Shown here piece after piece: positions 7,248 to 15,108 of a stretch of 64,000 nt of DNA. Within the stretch, counting starts at the first letter, position 1, and each line of letters starts with the position of its first letter. Under the pieces are notes generated by a model. It was not told the DNA's origin and did no database searches. It saw nothing but the letters and a program-made list of their open reading frames with translations. The stretch is taken from NCBI RefSeq assembly GCF_009865135.1, contig NZ_WWGH01000002.1:248001-312000 (forward strand), given 5' to 3'. The DNA comes from Streptomyces sp. SID8374 (GTDB lineage Bacteria; Actinomycetota; Actinomycetes; Streptomycetales; Streptomycetaceae). A program made the position numbers and the translations under genes.

Positions 7248-8260
7248 CCGACACGACCGGCAGCACCGCCGACTGGACCGGCCGCACCGTCCTCGTCACC
7301 GGAGCCGAAGGCTTCATCGGCTCCACCCTCGTGGACCTCCTCGTCCAACGGGGCGCGCGCGTCAGGGCGTTCGTCCACTACAAGCCGTACGCCGACAAGG
7401 GCCACCTCGCCCGCTACCTCCAGGACCCGCACAGCCCGGTCGAGATGATCGCCGGGGACGTCGGCGAGGCGGGCCGCGTCATGGACGCCGTCGCAGGCTG
7501 CGACACGGTCTTCCACCTCGCCGCGCTCATCGGCATCCCGTACAGCTACGACTCCCCGGGCGCGTACGTCCGTACCAACGTCGTCGGCACCGAGAACATC
7601 GCCGAGGCCTGCCGCCGCCACTCCGTACGCCGCCTCCTGCACACCTCCACCAGCGAGGTCTACGGCACCGCCCGCACCGCCCCGATCGGCGAGGACCACC
7701 CGCTCCAGCCGCAGTCGCCGTACTCCGCGTCGAAGATCGGCGCGGACATGATGGCGCTGTCCCACTGGCACGCCTTCGAGCTGCCGGTGACGGTGGTGCG
7801 GCCGTTCAACACCTACGGGCCCCGCCAGTCCGCCCGCGCCGTCATCCCCACGATCCTGGCCCAACTGCACTCCGGGGCACGGGAGATCCGGCTCGGCTCG
7901 CTGACCCCGACCCGCGACTTCACATACGTCACCGACACCGCCGCAGGCTTCCTGGCGCTGGCCGACTGCGACCGGGCCCTGGGCGAGAGCGTCAACCTCG
8001 GTACCGGCCGGGAGATCTCGGTCGGGGACCTCGCCAAGGCGCTCATCACCGCCTCCGGCCGCGACGCCGGGATCGTCGTGGACCCGGCGCGGCTGCGGCC
8101 CTCCGGCAGTGAGGTGCACCGCCTGCTCTCGGACAACACCCGGGCCCGTGAGTGGGCGGGCTGGGAGCCCGAAGTCACCCTGGAAGAAGGGCTGGAGCGC
8201 ACATCGGCGTGGGTGGCGGAGAACCTCCACCTCTTCGCACCGGACCGCTACCAGGTGTAA
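7244..8260 (+). CDS. NAD-dependent sugar-nucleotide 4,6-dehydratase/epimerase (extended SDR)
   Basis: 338-residue extended short-chain dehydrogenase. It has the NAD motif GAEGFIG (residues 20-26), HLAALIGIPYSY, TSTSEVYG (134-141) with the Thr-Ser-Glu arrangement usual in 4,6-dehydratases, and catalytic Y160/K164 in YSASK. It resembles LegB-type UDP-GlcNAc 4,6-dehydratases, but other nucleotide sugars are possible. It overlaps the MurG-like gene by 4 bases, so the two products probably work in sequence: this enzyme modifies a nucleotide sugar and the transferase uses it. No aminotransferase or further deoxysugar genes follow, so the pathway is incomplete here. Confidence 0.85.
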   Translation: MTDTTGSTADWTGRTVLVTGAEGFIGSTLVDLLVQRGARVRAFVHYKPYADKGHLARYLQDPHSPVEMIAGDVGEAGRVMDAVAGCDTVFHLAALIGIPYSYDSPGAYVRTNVVGTENIAEACRRHSVRRLLHTSTSEVYGTARTAPIGEDHPLQPQSPYSASKIGADMMALSHWHAFELPVTVVRPFNTYGPRQSARAVIPTILAQLHSGAREIRLGSLTPTRDFTYVTDTAAGFLALADCDRALGESVNLGTGREISVGDLAKALITASGRDAGIVVDPARLRPSGSEVHRLLSDNTRAREWAGWEPEVTLEEGLERTSAWVAENLHLFAPDRYQV

Positions 8261-8266
8261 GGGGCG

Positions 8267-8893
8267 CTACCCCGTCTGGGCGCCGGACAGCCCCAGCAGC
8301 AACAGGGTCGTGAACCCGCTCGCCCACTCGGCGTCCACCGGCTCCGCGCTCACCAGCGTGCGGTGCACCACCGCTCCGGCGATCACGTCGAAGATCAGGT
8401 CCGCGTTGCGGGCGGCGGTCGAGGCGTCGTCCTCGTACCGCAGCTCGCCGCGGGCCTGCGCGCGTTCCCGGCCCAGGAGCACCAGCCGCTTCTGCCGGTC
8501 CACGATGGCCGAGCGGATGCGGCGGCGCAGCGAGTCGTCCCGGGTGGACTCGGCGACCACCGCCATCAGCGCCGTCCGGGTCTCCGGCCGGTCCAGCAGG
8601 GCGGCGAACTGGAGCACCACGCCCTGCACATCGGCGGCCAGGCTGCCCCGGTCGGGCAGCTCCAGCTCGTCGAAGAGGACCGCCACCGCGTCCACGACCA
8701 GCTCGTTCTTGCCCGCCCAGCGCCGGTAGAGGGTCGTCTTGGCGACTCCGGCCCGGGTCGCCACATCGCCCATGGTCAGCTTCGACCAGCCGAGATCGAC
8801 GAGGGAGGCGCGGGTCGCCTCCAGGATCGCGGCATCGGCCGTGGTGGACCGCGGACGTCCCGTTCGGACGGTTCTGGGGTCGGTGTCGCTCAT
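8267..8893 (-). CDS. TetR-family transcriptional regulator
   Basis: 208-residue regulator with an N-terminal helix-turn-helix (LTMGDVATRAGVAKTTLYRRW, about 40-60) and an all-helical ligand domain ending in LLLLGLSGAQTG. The start ATG at 8893 is the first codon giving a normal-length TetR protein; the frame is open far upstream by GC bias only. It is convergent with the dehydratase gene, with 6 bases between the stops. A 12-bp palindrome TACCGGCCGGTA lies 13 bases before the start and is a likely autoregulatory site. The ligand is unknown. Confidence 0.92.
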   Translation of the reverse strand: MSDTDPRTVRTGRPRSTTADAAILEATRASLVDLGWSKLTMGDVATRAGVAKTTLYRRWAGKNELVVDAVAVLFDELELPDRGSLAADVQGVVLQFAALLDRPETRTALMAVVAESTRDDSLRRRIRSAIVDRQKRLVLLGRERAQARGELRYEDDASTAARNADLIFDVIAGAVVHRTLVSAEPVDAEWASGFTTLLLLGLSGAQTG

Positions 8894-8906
8894 GATGCGG
8901 CGACCA

Positions 8907-8918
8907 TACCGGCCGGTA
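8907..8918. promoter_or_regulatory. TetR operator candidate TACCGGCCGGTA
   Basis: Perfect 12-bp palindrome 13 bases upstream of the TetR ATG. This position suits autorepression. Confidence 0.5.
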
Positions 8919-8991
8919 GGGAGGTCCGCTCCGCCCCGGGTTCCGTGAGACAGATCACCGGGGTGGCCTGTTCCGGCGGGCCGATCGGCAG

Positions 8992-9014
8992 TTACGCTAC
9001 GGGTCGTAGCGTAA
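8992..9014. promoter_or_regulatory. Inverted repeat TTACGCTACG-3-CGTAGCGTAA
   Basis: Perfect 10-bp arms (8992-9001 and 9005-9014) separated by GGT. The size and symmetry are typical of TetR-family operators. It differs in sequence from the palindrome beside the TetR start, so a second regulator may act here. Confidence 0.65.
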
Positions 9015-9124
9015 GGAAGGCGGCAGGCCCGCCCCCGTACGCCACGGAACGAACGAGCGACAGCCACTAGGCGCCGGGTGGGGACCCGGGGCCGCACGGA
9101 CCGGCCGGATGGGGATCCGGAAGG

Positions 9125-9201
9125 TCCACCGGGTCCTATCGGGGCCCGTCTCTGTTCCACCGGGGTCTTTTCGGAGCCCCACCGGGGTTCTTCAGGGCCC
9201 C
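9125..9201. repeat. Degenerate tandem repeat in the YbbN leader
   Basis: Three imperfect copies of about 23 bases (9125-9147, 9156-9180, 9179-9201) share CCACCGGGGTY followed by a TTCGGRGCCC-like end. They can form GGGGCCC/GGGCCCC pairings. No function is evident. Confidence 0.45.
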
Positions 9202-9307
9202 GGGGACCGTCTCGATCCGCCCGCCCGGCACACCGGCCGGCGCCGCGGACCGGCCCGGTTCCCGTATCGCTTTCCGGAACGGCGTGCTCAGGGGGGAGGA
9301 TGTACGT

Positions 9308-10276
9308 ATGCAGCCTAGGAACATGTCCATGAGCGGCGTCGTCGACCTCGCCGCTGTCAAGGCGGCCGGCGAGGCCAAGGCCAAGGCGGAGCAGGCCCGC
9401 GCACAGGCCGCCCGCACAGGGGGCACCGGCGCCGTGTCGCCCGCCGCCCTGGTGATCGACGTCGATGAAGCAGGCTTCGAGCGCGATGTCCTCCAGCGCT
9501 CCGCCGAGGTCCCGGTCGTCATCGACTTCTGGGCCGAGTGGTGCGAGCCGTGCAAGCAGCTGGGCCCCCTGCTGGAGCGCCTGGCCGTCGAGTACAACGG
9601 CCGCTTCCTGCTGGCCAAGGTCGATGTCGACGCCAACCAGATGCTGATGCAGCAGTTCGGCATCCAGGGCATCCCGGCGGTCTTCGCCGTCGTCGCCGGG
9701 CAGGCCCTCCCGCTCTTCCAGGGCGCGGCCCCCGAGGCCCAGATCCGCGAGACGCTGGACCAGCTGATCCAGGTCGGCGAGGAGCGGTTCGGCCTCACCG
9801 GGATCGCCGTCGACCCGAACGCCTCGCCGGACGCCGCTCCGGCCGAGGTGCCGGCCGGCCCGTACGACCACCTGCTGGAGGCCGCCGCCTCCGCTCTGGA
9901 CGCCAACGACTTCGGCGGCGCCGTACAGGCGTACAAGAATGTGCTCACCGACGACCCGGCCAACCCGGAGGCCAAGCTCGGCCTGGCCCAGGCGGAGCTG
10001 CTGGCCCGCGTCCAGACGATGGACCCGAACGCGGTCCGCAAGGACGCGGCGGACAACCCGGGCGATGTGGCCGCCCAGGTCGCCGCGGCCGACCTGGATC
10101 TGGTCGGCGGCCATGTCGAGGACGCCTTCGGTCGGCTCGTCGAGGCGGTCCGCCGCAACACCGGCGACGACCGGAACACCGCCCGGCTGCGCCTGCTGGA
10201 ACTCTTCGAGGTGATCGGCCCGGACGACCCCCGGGTCACCGCCGCCCGCACCGCGCTGGCGCGTGTGCTGTTCTGA
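9308..10276 (+). CDS. YbbN/CnoX-like thioredoxin-domain protein with TPR tail
   Basis: 322-residue cytosolic protein. After a 35-residue Ala/Lys-rich lead, a thioredoxin fold (about 45-155) carries WCEPCK in place of the usual WCGPC. The C-terminal 140 residues are helical, with repeat-like segments (LDANDFGGAVQAYKNVL, NPEAKLGLAQAEL) as in the TPR half of YbbN co-chaperones. YbbN proteins hold oxidised or stressed substrates for DnaK or GroEL and have weak redox activity, and Gly-to-Glu in the active site fits that. The ATG at 9308 follows an excellent GGGAGGA. The gene is monocistronic, ending at a strong terminator. Confidence 0.88.
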   Translation: MQPRNMSMSGVVDLAAVKAAGEAKAKAEQARAQAARTGGTGAVSPAALVIDVDEAGFERDVLQRSAEVPVVIDFWAEWCEPCKQLGPLLERLAVEYNGRFLLAKVDVDANQMLMQQFGIQGIPAVFAVVAGQALPLFQGAAPEAQIRETLDQLIQVGEERFGLTGIAVDPNASPDAAPAEVPAGPYDHLLEAAASALDANDFGGAVQAYKNVLTDDPANPEAKLGLAQAELLARVQTMDPNAVRKDAADNPGDVAAQVAAADLDLVGGHVEDAFGRLVEAVRRNTGDDRNTARLRLLELFEVIGPDDPRVTAARTALARVLF

Positions 10277-10327
10277 CGCGCGGGCCGATCGTCCCGCCCG
10301 CGAGCTGATTGTTCCGATGTGACAAGG

Positions 10328-10358
10328 CGGCCGTGATCCCCCTCGGGGATCACGGCCG
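10328..10358 (+). terminator. Rho-independent terminator after the YbbN-like gene
   Basis: A perfect 14-bp stem (CGGCCGTGATCCCC, 10328-10341, with 10345-10358) and a CTC loop are followed by TTTTG. Confidence 0.92.
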
Positions 10359-10402
10359 TTTTGCCGTCCGAACGCTAAGAGACACCCTCGCTTTACCAAA
10401 AC

Positions 10403-10565
10403 TTGACAATGAGACGTGCTGTTACTGGCAGTAAGTCGGCAAGGCCGCTCTGTCCCGTTTCCGGTTCGTTTCATGCCATCTCGATGTCCCTTTCGTGCCA
10501 CCCTGTGTGGCCGCGTGATGTCGCCCGGTCGCGCCACGGTTATCAGGTCGTTACTGGCAAGTAAC
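10403..10565 (+). promoter_or_regulatory. Promoter region of the DUF6230 cluster with two related palindromes
   Basis: A TTGACA -35-like hexamer at 10403-10408 is followed by TTACTG-G-CAGTAA (10422-10434). A second palindrome, GTTACT-GGCA-AGTAAC, lies at 10550-10565. Both share the half-site TTACTGGCA, so one regulator probably binds both and may loop the DNA. No good -10 matches the TTGACA at standard spacing, so the exact promoter is uncertain. Confidence 0.55.
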
Positions 10566-10920
10566 GAACCCCCTTGTGCGGCGGCTCCGAATGCACCACG
10601 ATCGGCCACGCTCGGTCCCATACCTTCAGCCCGGTCTCCAGCCGGTGCGGGAGGGCCTGTTGGGTCCCCACCGAGTGGGCCGGCGGCAGTGGTGCCGGCC
10701 GTGGACAGGGGGGTTCCCGCCAGGAGGCGGGGCCTGTCCGACCGGCTGTACACACCGTGCAGCCAGTGGTTTGTCGCTCGGGGGTGAACGCCGGTGCAGC
10801 GGGTGCGGTACATGCCTCCGTCTGCGGGCGCTCTCCTTCCCGAGGACGTAGCACTTCTCCCATCCCAGGCCGGGGCTCATGCCCGGTCGGAGATGTACGT
10901 CCGAGAAGAAGGAGCAAGTT
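10566..10920. other. Long leader of the DUF6230 gene
   Basis: 355 bases from the second palindrome to the ATG at 10921. I see no convincing coding sequence. The last 25 bases hold a good ribosome site (GAAGAAGGAGCAAGTT). The stretch could be a long 5' untranslated region, but no riboswitch class was recognised. Confidence 0.5.
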
Positions 10921-11562
10921 ATGAGTTCCCAAGTTCGCGGTGGGACGAGATGGAAGCGGTTCGCTCTGGTCATGGTGCCGAGCGTCGTCGCGACCGCGGC
11001 GGTGGGTGTCGGTCTCGCACAGGGTGCGCTGGCCGCGTCCTTCGCCGTGTCCGGCCAGAGCTTCAAGGTCAGCACCGACAAGCTGGTGGGCGAGAACTTC
11101 GTCCAGTACGGCAGCGTCGCCGCCGGCAAGGACCTTGAGGGCAACGACGCCGCGCACCCGGTCGCGGTGTCGGGCTTCAGCGATGCCACGATCACCAACA
11201 TGTGCCAGTCGGTGGTCACGCCCAAGGTGCCTTTCGGTATCGGCAACGTCAGCTTGCAGCTGAAGGCCGGTACCAACCCGGCCAACCCGGTCCGGGCCAC
11301 CAACCTGTACCTGGACGTCGCGCAGCTGGACGCCGACGCCTACTTCGAGAACATCGACATCGGTGTCGCGGCCGGTTCCGTCGGTGCGCCCGGCATCCAG
11401 CCCGGAACCGAGAAGGGTGTCAACCCCAACGGCTTCGCGCAGCGGGCCAAGAAGGCCACCCTGACCGACGTGAAGCAGACGGCGTGGGCGACCACCGCCG
11501 GCACCTTCAAGCTCAGCAACCTGAGCCTGAAGCTGCACAAGGGCGTCAAGGAGTGCTTCTAA
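10921..11562 (+). CDS. DUF6230 family secreted/membrane-anchored protein
   Basis: 213 residues. A basic N-terminus (RGGTRWKR) precedes a hydrophobic segment (about 12-35) ending ALAASFAV, resembling a signal peptide or anchor. The remainder is a beta-rich, Asn/Lys/Val-rich domain with two Cys (NMCQSVV and the penultimate residue in KECF). This matches DUF6230, a family abundant in Streptomyces with no known function that is sometimes annotated as cholesterol esterase without support. No Ser hydrolase motif GxSxG is visible. The start is fixed by AAGGAG 8 bases upstream. It heads a three-gene cluster with DUF6114 and an acidic membrane protein. Confidence 0.8.
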   Translation: MSSQVRGGTRWKRFALVMVPSVVATAAVGVGLAQGALAASFAVSGQSFKVSTDKLVGENFVQYGSVAAGKDLEGNDAAHPVAVSGFSDATITNMCQSVVTPKVPFGIGNVSLQLKAGTNPANPVRATNLYLDVAQLDADAYFENIDIGVAAGSVGAPGIQPGTEKGVNPNGFAQRAKKATLTDVKQTAWATTAGTFKLSNLSLKLHKGVKECF

Positions 11563-11658
11563 GCACTCGCCCGGGTGGCCGGGACGCCCCGGCCGGGCTC
11601 TCCGGCCACCCACCCTTTCTCTTCTCACAGCAGTACCGGTTCCAGGGAGCTGTTTTCC

Positions 11659-12246
11659 ATGAGCCCCGAGTCCACAGGGCAGAACGAGCACAACCTCACC
11701 GTCTACCGGCGGGGATTCCGTACCTGGCGGGGTAACCGGCCGTTCTGGGCGGGTCTGTTCACCATCCTGGGCGGTGCGCCCATCGCCTACTTCCCGTACG
11801 CCGATCTCCACCTCGGCAATATGACGCTGGCGATGTCCACCACCGCCGGCGCCGGATCCCTCATCATCGGGGTCCTGCTGATCACGCTGGGCCTGACGAT
11901 GTGGTTCCACTCCATCGTCCGGGTCTTCGCCGGGGTCGCGGCCATCCTTCTCGCGCTGATCTCCATACCGGTCGCCAACATCGGCGGCTTCGTGGTCGGA
12001 TTCCTGCTCGCGCTCATCGGCGGAGCCCTGTCCATTTCCTGGGCGCCGGGCGAGCCGCAGACGGACGACGCGGTGGCCCCGGTCGACGAACAGGACCCGC
12101 GCGGCGAGACCTTGTCCCTGGACAAGCAGCAGCAGGAGAGCGGATACCCCGAGGGCGCCCTGCACGGCGCGGCCGTACCGCAGCAGCCGGCGGGCGACCA
12201 TGACGCGGCCTCCGGCTACGACGGGGGGACACACCGTGCGGGGTGA
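11659..12246 (+). CDS. DUF6114 integral membrane protein
   Basis: 195 residues. After about 25 cytosolic residues (YRRGFRTWRGNRPFW) come four hydrophobic helices at roughly 32-50, 62-85, 90-107 and 108-130, then a long acidic, Gln-rich soluble tail (about 135-195). The family is DUF6114, repeatedly found beside DUF6230 in Streptomyces, with unknown role. The N-terminal Trp/Arg motif resembles small tetraspan proteins. GGGAG precedes the ATG at 11659. Its end overlaps the next gene by 11 bases, which indicates coupled translation and a shared complex. Confidence 0.78.
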   Translation: MSPESTGQNEHNLTVYRRGFRTWRGNRPFWAGLFTILGGAPIAYFPYADLHLGNMTLAMSTTAGAGSLIIGVLLITLGLTMWFHSIVRVFAGVAAILLALISIPVANIGGFVVGFLLALIGGALSISWAPGEPQTDDAVAPVDEQDPRGETLSLDKQQQESGYPEGALHGAAVPQQPAGDHDAASGYDGGTHRAG

Positions 12247-13567
12247 CGAGAAACAGCAGCCGAACGCGTACCCCGGCGACGACCTCCGCGAGCGCAAGGG
12301 CCCCCGTCACGCGGCCCCCAAGAAGTCGCTGCTGACCAAGTTGCACATGCCGAGCGGCAAGAAGGCCTTCGCGCTCGCCGCGATGCCGACCGCCGTCTTC
12401 GTCGGCATGGGCCTCACGCCGAAGCTCGCCATGGCCGACGGCAACCCCGACATCCCCTTCGCCCCGGGCCCCTGCGTCACCCGGTCCGACGAGCCGAGCG
12501 GGTCGGAGTCCGAGTCCCCGAAGGCCACCCCGACCCCGTCCGCGACGCCCACGGACGAGCCGGACCAGGGCGAGAAGCCCGGCGAGGGCGACGGCGCGAC
12601 CCCGAAGCCCACGGAGAGCGGCGCGGCCACCGAGGACCCGGCGGCCGACGAGAAGCCGGATGCGGCCAAGCAGCCCGACGCGGCGAAGAAGCCCGCCGAG
12701 GAGCCGAGCCCCACCCCGACGCCCACCAAGTCGAAGAACCCTCTCGACCCGCTGGGCCTGGGCGACGCCCTGAAGGACCTCTTCGACCCGGACAAGGGCA
12801 AGGACAAGGCCGAGGAGAAGCCCGAGGAGACGGCGAGCCCGTCCCCGAGCCCCACGGCCGGGTCCCCGAAGCCGGCGGACAAGCCGAAGGCCCCGGAGAA
12901 GGAGGCGCCGAAGGCCCCCTCGAAGGATCCGGCCAAGGACGCCTCCGACAAGACGGCCGACGCCATCCGCGAGGCCGCCGCGAAGGCGGGCAAGGACGTC
13001 GAGGAACTCGACGACGACGTCAAGGGACTCGACCCCAAGAAGGACGAGGACATCCCCGACGGCGCCAAGCCGCGCTTCCCCTGCCCCGAACCCGACCCGG
13101 AGGCCCTCGCCGCGGCGTCCCTGGAGCCCGGCATCCCGCTGCTCCCGGCCGACCCGTGGGTCCTGGAGTCCTCGCTGCTCACGCTCAACGGCCTGGACTA
13201 CAAGGGCATCGTCGAGGTGAAGAAGGCGGACGGCTCCATCAAGAAGGTCCTGAAGTTCACCGCCAGCTCCATCGACATCAAGGACCTGCACCAGCTGACC
13301 GTCGGCCCGGCGGGCACGACCGGCCACGTGAAGTCGCGTCCGGGCTCCACGTCGACCATCCGCAACGGCACGGTGACGATGTACACGGAGGAGCTGAAGG
13401 GCAACCTCTTCGGCCTCATCCCGATCACCTTCAGCCCGCAGACCCCGCCGCCCCTGAACGTGCCCTTCGCCTTCTTCACCAAGGTGAAGGTCGTCCAGGC
13501 CGGCCAGTTCGGCGGCTCGCTCAAGGTTCCCGGCCTACAGAACTACCTGGAGGGCGGCAAGAACTAG
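12236..13567 (+). CDS. Membrane-anchored Pro/Lys/Glu-rich surface protein of the DUF6230 cluster
   Basis: 443 residues from the GTG at 12236, preceded by GGGGGGAC and overlapping the DUF6114 gene. Residues about 40-65 (KKAFALAAMPTAVFVGMGL...) look like a signal peptide or signal anchor. Residues about 75-270 are low-complexity, rich in Glu, Lys, Pro, Ala and Asp (for example ADEKPDAAKQPDAAKKPAEE), as in wall-spanning stalks. The last 140 residues form a compact beta-rich domain with its own motif VDxLx-like turns and aromatic/hydrophobic strands (VPFAFFTKVKVVQAGQF). It has no known enzyme motif. A strong terminator follows, ending the cluster. Confidence 0.7.
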   Translation: MRGDEKQQPNAYPGDDLRERKGPRHAAPKKSLLTKLHMPSGKKAFALAAMPTAVFVGMGLTPKLAMADGNPDIPFAPGPCVTRSDEPSGSESESPKATPTPSATPTDEPDQGEKPGEGDGATPKPTESGAATEDPAADEKPDAAKQPDAAKKPAEEPSPTPTPTKSKNPLDPLGLGDALKDLFDPDKGKDKAEEKPEETASPSPSPTAGSPKPADKPKAPEKEAPKAPSKDPAKDASDKTADAIREAAAKAGKDVEELDDDVKGLDPKKDEDIPDGAKPRFPCPEPDPEALAAASLEPGIPLLPADPWVLESSLLTLNGLDYKGIVEVKKADGSIKKVLKFTASSIDIKDLHQLTVGPAGTTGHVKSRPGSTSTIRNGTVTMYTEELKGNLFGLIPITFSPQTPPPLNVPFAFFTKVKVVQAGQFGGSLKVPGLQNYLEGGKN

Positions 13568-13604
13568 CCGCCACCACCCGATCCCGTCCGGGAGCCGCAC
13601 AGAG

Positions 13605-13642
13605 CCGTGGGCCGTGCCCCTTACGAGGGGCACGGCCCACGG
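13605..13642 (+). terminator. Terminator of the DUF6230/DUF6114 cluster
   Basis: A perfect 16-bp stem (13605-13620 with 13627-13642) has a TTACGA loop. There is no long U-run, as is common in Streptomyces. Confidence 0.8.
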
Positions 13643-13920
13643 TCATCTGCCGTGGAGAACGGCGGGTCGCGTCACCGGTACCACGGTGAGCAGTCCGTCC
13701 AGCCCTCCGACCCCGCTACCCAGGCATGCCGCAGCGTGCCACCGGGTGCTGCGGCATGCGTGGCCGCCCTGCACGCGCCGCTCGGCAGTCCGTCATCAGC
13801 CACCCCGCATTTCGCGCACGCCCACGGCAACCTTTCCGCGAGCGGCGGCAACCAGGGGACACGGGCAGGCACCCACCTGCCCCCAGCCCTGCCGACCGAC
13901 CGAGCGAAGGAACCACCCAC
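13643..13920. other. Leader of the beta-helix protein, with a 12-bp hairpin
   Basis: This stretch contains an exact inverted repeat GCATGCCGCAGC (13724-13735) / GCTGCGGCATGC (13748-13759) with a 12-base loop, about 160 bases before the start codon. It could be an operator or an RNA hairpin. Nothing else was identified apart from the GAAGGA ribosome site at about 13905. Confidence 0.5.
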
Positions 13921-15072
13921 GTGAGCACCAGCAGAGGACGCCACCGCAGGACCCGTACGCTTTCGGCCGCCGTGGCCGTCGCCGTGGCCGCCGGGGGCGT
14001 GGGCGTCTGGGCGGCCGCGGCCCCCGACGACGCGAGCGCCGCCGAGACCGTCGTCGTCTCGACCACGGACCAGCTGGAGAAGGCCTTCGCGGCCGCGGCC
14101 CCCGGCACCACCATCCAGCTGCGCGGCGGTACGTACACCCCGGCCGAGAGCCTCAAGAGCCAGGCGAACGGGACCGCGCAGCGCCGGATCACCGTCACCG
14201 CCCACGGGACGGAGAAGGCGGTCGTCGACGGGTCCGAGCTGCCCGAGGGGGAGTGGTTGGTCGCGATAGGCGGCGACCACTGGACCCTGTCGAACCTGAC
14301 CTTCCGCAACTCCCGCGCGCACGGCGTCGTCGTGACCTCGTCGATCGGCGGGATCTTCCGCAACCTCACCACCCACGGCAACGGCGACTCCGGCTTCACT
14401 CTGCGCGGGGAGGGGACGAGCGACAACCTGATCGAGAACCTGGACTCGTACGGCAACTACGACGCCAAGAACCACGGCCAGAACGCCGACGGCCTCGCCA
14501 TCAAGTTCGGCTCCGGCACCGGAAACAGGGTCGTCGGCGCGCGCCTCTACAACAACGCCGACGACGGCATCGACCTGTGGCAGTGGGCCAGCCCCGTGCG
14601 GATCGAACGCAGTTGGGCGTACGGGAACGGGGTCAACCGCTGGAACGACTCCGCCTTCGAGGGCAACGGCAACGGCTTCAAGCTCGGCGGCGGCGGGGCC
14701 GGCGCCGCGCACGTGGTCACGGACAACGCCGCCTGGAACAACAGCAAGCACGGCTTCACGGAGAACAGCAACCCGGGCGCCCTGCGCCTGCACCGCAACA
14801 CCGCCTACGCCAACGAGGCCTCCGGCTACTACTTCGCCGCCTCTCCCGCCCGCCTCTCCCGTAACCTCGCGGTGGACAACGCGAACGGTGCGGCCAAGCT
14901 CTCCCGGCGCGTCGTCTCCGCCGCCAACACCTGGGACACCGGGCAGGCGCGGCCCGCGGGCCTGCGTACCGATCCCACCACCGCGTACGGGCCCCGCCGG
15001 GCCGACGGCTCCCTCCCGGCGACCAGCTTCCTGGTCACCGGCACCCCGGACATCGGCGCGGGGATGAAGTAG
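13921..15072 (+). CDS. Secreted right-handed beta-helix protein, probable PL9-type pectate lyase
   Basis: 383 residues from GTG 13921 with GAAGGA upstream. A signal peptide (RRTRTLSAAVAVAVAAGGVG...) is cleaved near ASAAET. The mature protein opens with VSTTDQLEKAFAAAAPGTTIQLRGGTY, the usual first coil of polysaccharide lyases. Repeated short Asn/Gly-rich beta-helix turns follow (LTFRNSRAHGVV, NADGLAIKFGSGTGNRVVGA, YNNADDGIDLWQ). The Asp-rich DGLAIKFGSG...DDGIDLW stretch with a central Lys resembles the calcium site and catalytic Lys of family PL9. Role: probably cleaves pectin-like plant polysaccharides outside the cell. A non-catalytic beta-helix protein is possible. Confidence 0.75.
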   Translation: MSTSRGRHRRTRTLSAAVAVAVAAGGVGVWAAAAPDDASAAETVVVSTTDQLEKAFAAAAPGTTIQLRGGTYTPAESLKSQANGTAQRRITVTAHGTEKAVVDGSELPEGEWLVAIGGDHWTLSNLTFRNSRAHGVVVTSSIGGIFRNLTTHGNGDSGFTLRGEGTSDNLIENLDSYGNYDAKNHGQNADGLAIKFGSGTGNRVVGARLYNNADDGIDLWQWASPVRIERSWAYGNGVNRWNDSAFEGNGNGFKLGGGGAGAAHVVTDNAAWNNSKHGFTENSNPGALRLHRNTAYANEASGYYFAASPARLSRNLAVDNANGAAKLSRRVVSAANTWDTGQARPAGLRTDPTTAYGPRRADGSLPATSFLVTGTPDIGAGMK

Positions 15073-15108
15073 GCGGCGATCCGTACGTACGAGGGAGGGG
15101 TTCCGGGC

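Larger units (their letters stand above)
8894..9307. other. Divergent intergenic region between TetR and YbbN-like genes
   Basis: 414 bases without a convincing gene. It contains the two palindromes listed separately (8907-8918 and 8992-9014), a degenerate triple repeat at 9125-9201, and a strong GGGGGGAGGA ribosome site ending about 8 bases before the ATG at 9308. The space is larger than usual, so regulators binding the second palindrome could serve the rightward gene. Confidence 0.6.

Noticed and set aside
8267..10813. A very long leftward open frame (848 codons) covering the TetR and YbbN-like genes
   Set aside because: Only its last 208 codons look like a protein (TetR). The rest lies antisense to the well-supported YbbN-like gene and is a GC-bias artefact.
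13643..13920. A c-di-AMP riboswitch before the secreted beta-helix protein
   Set aside because: Only a simple hairpin is visible; the conserved ydaO core sequences are not seen.
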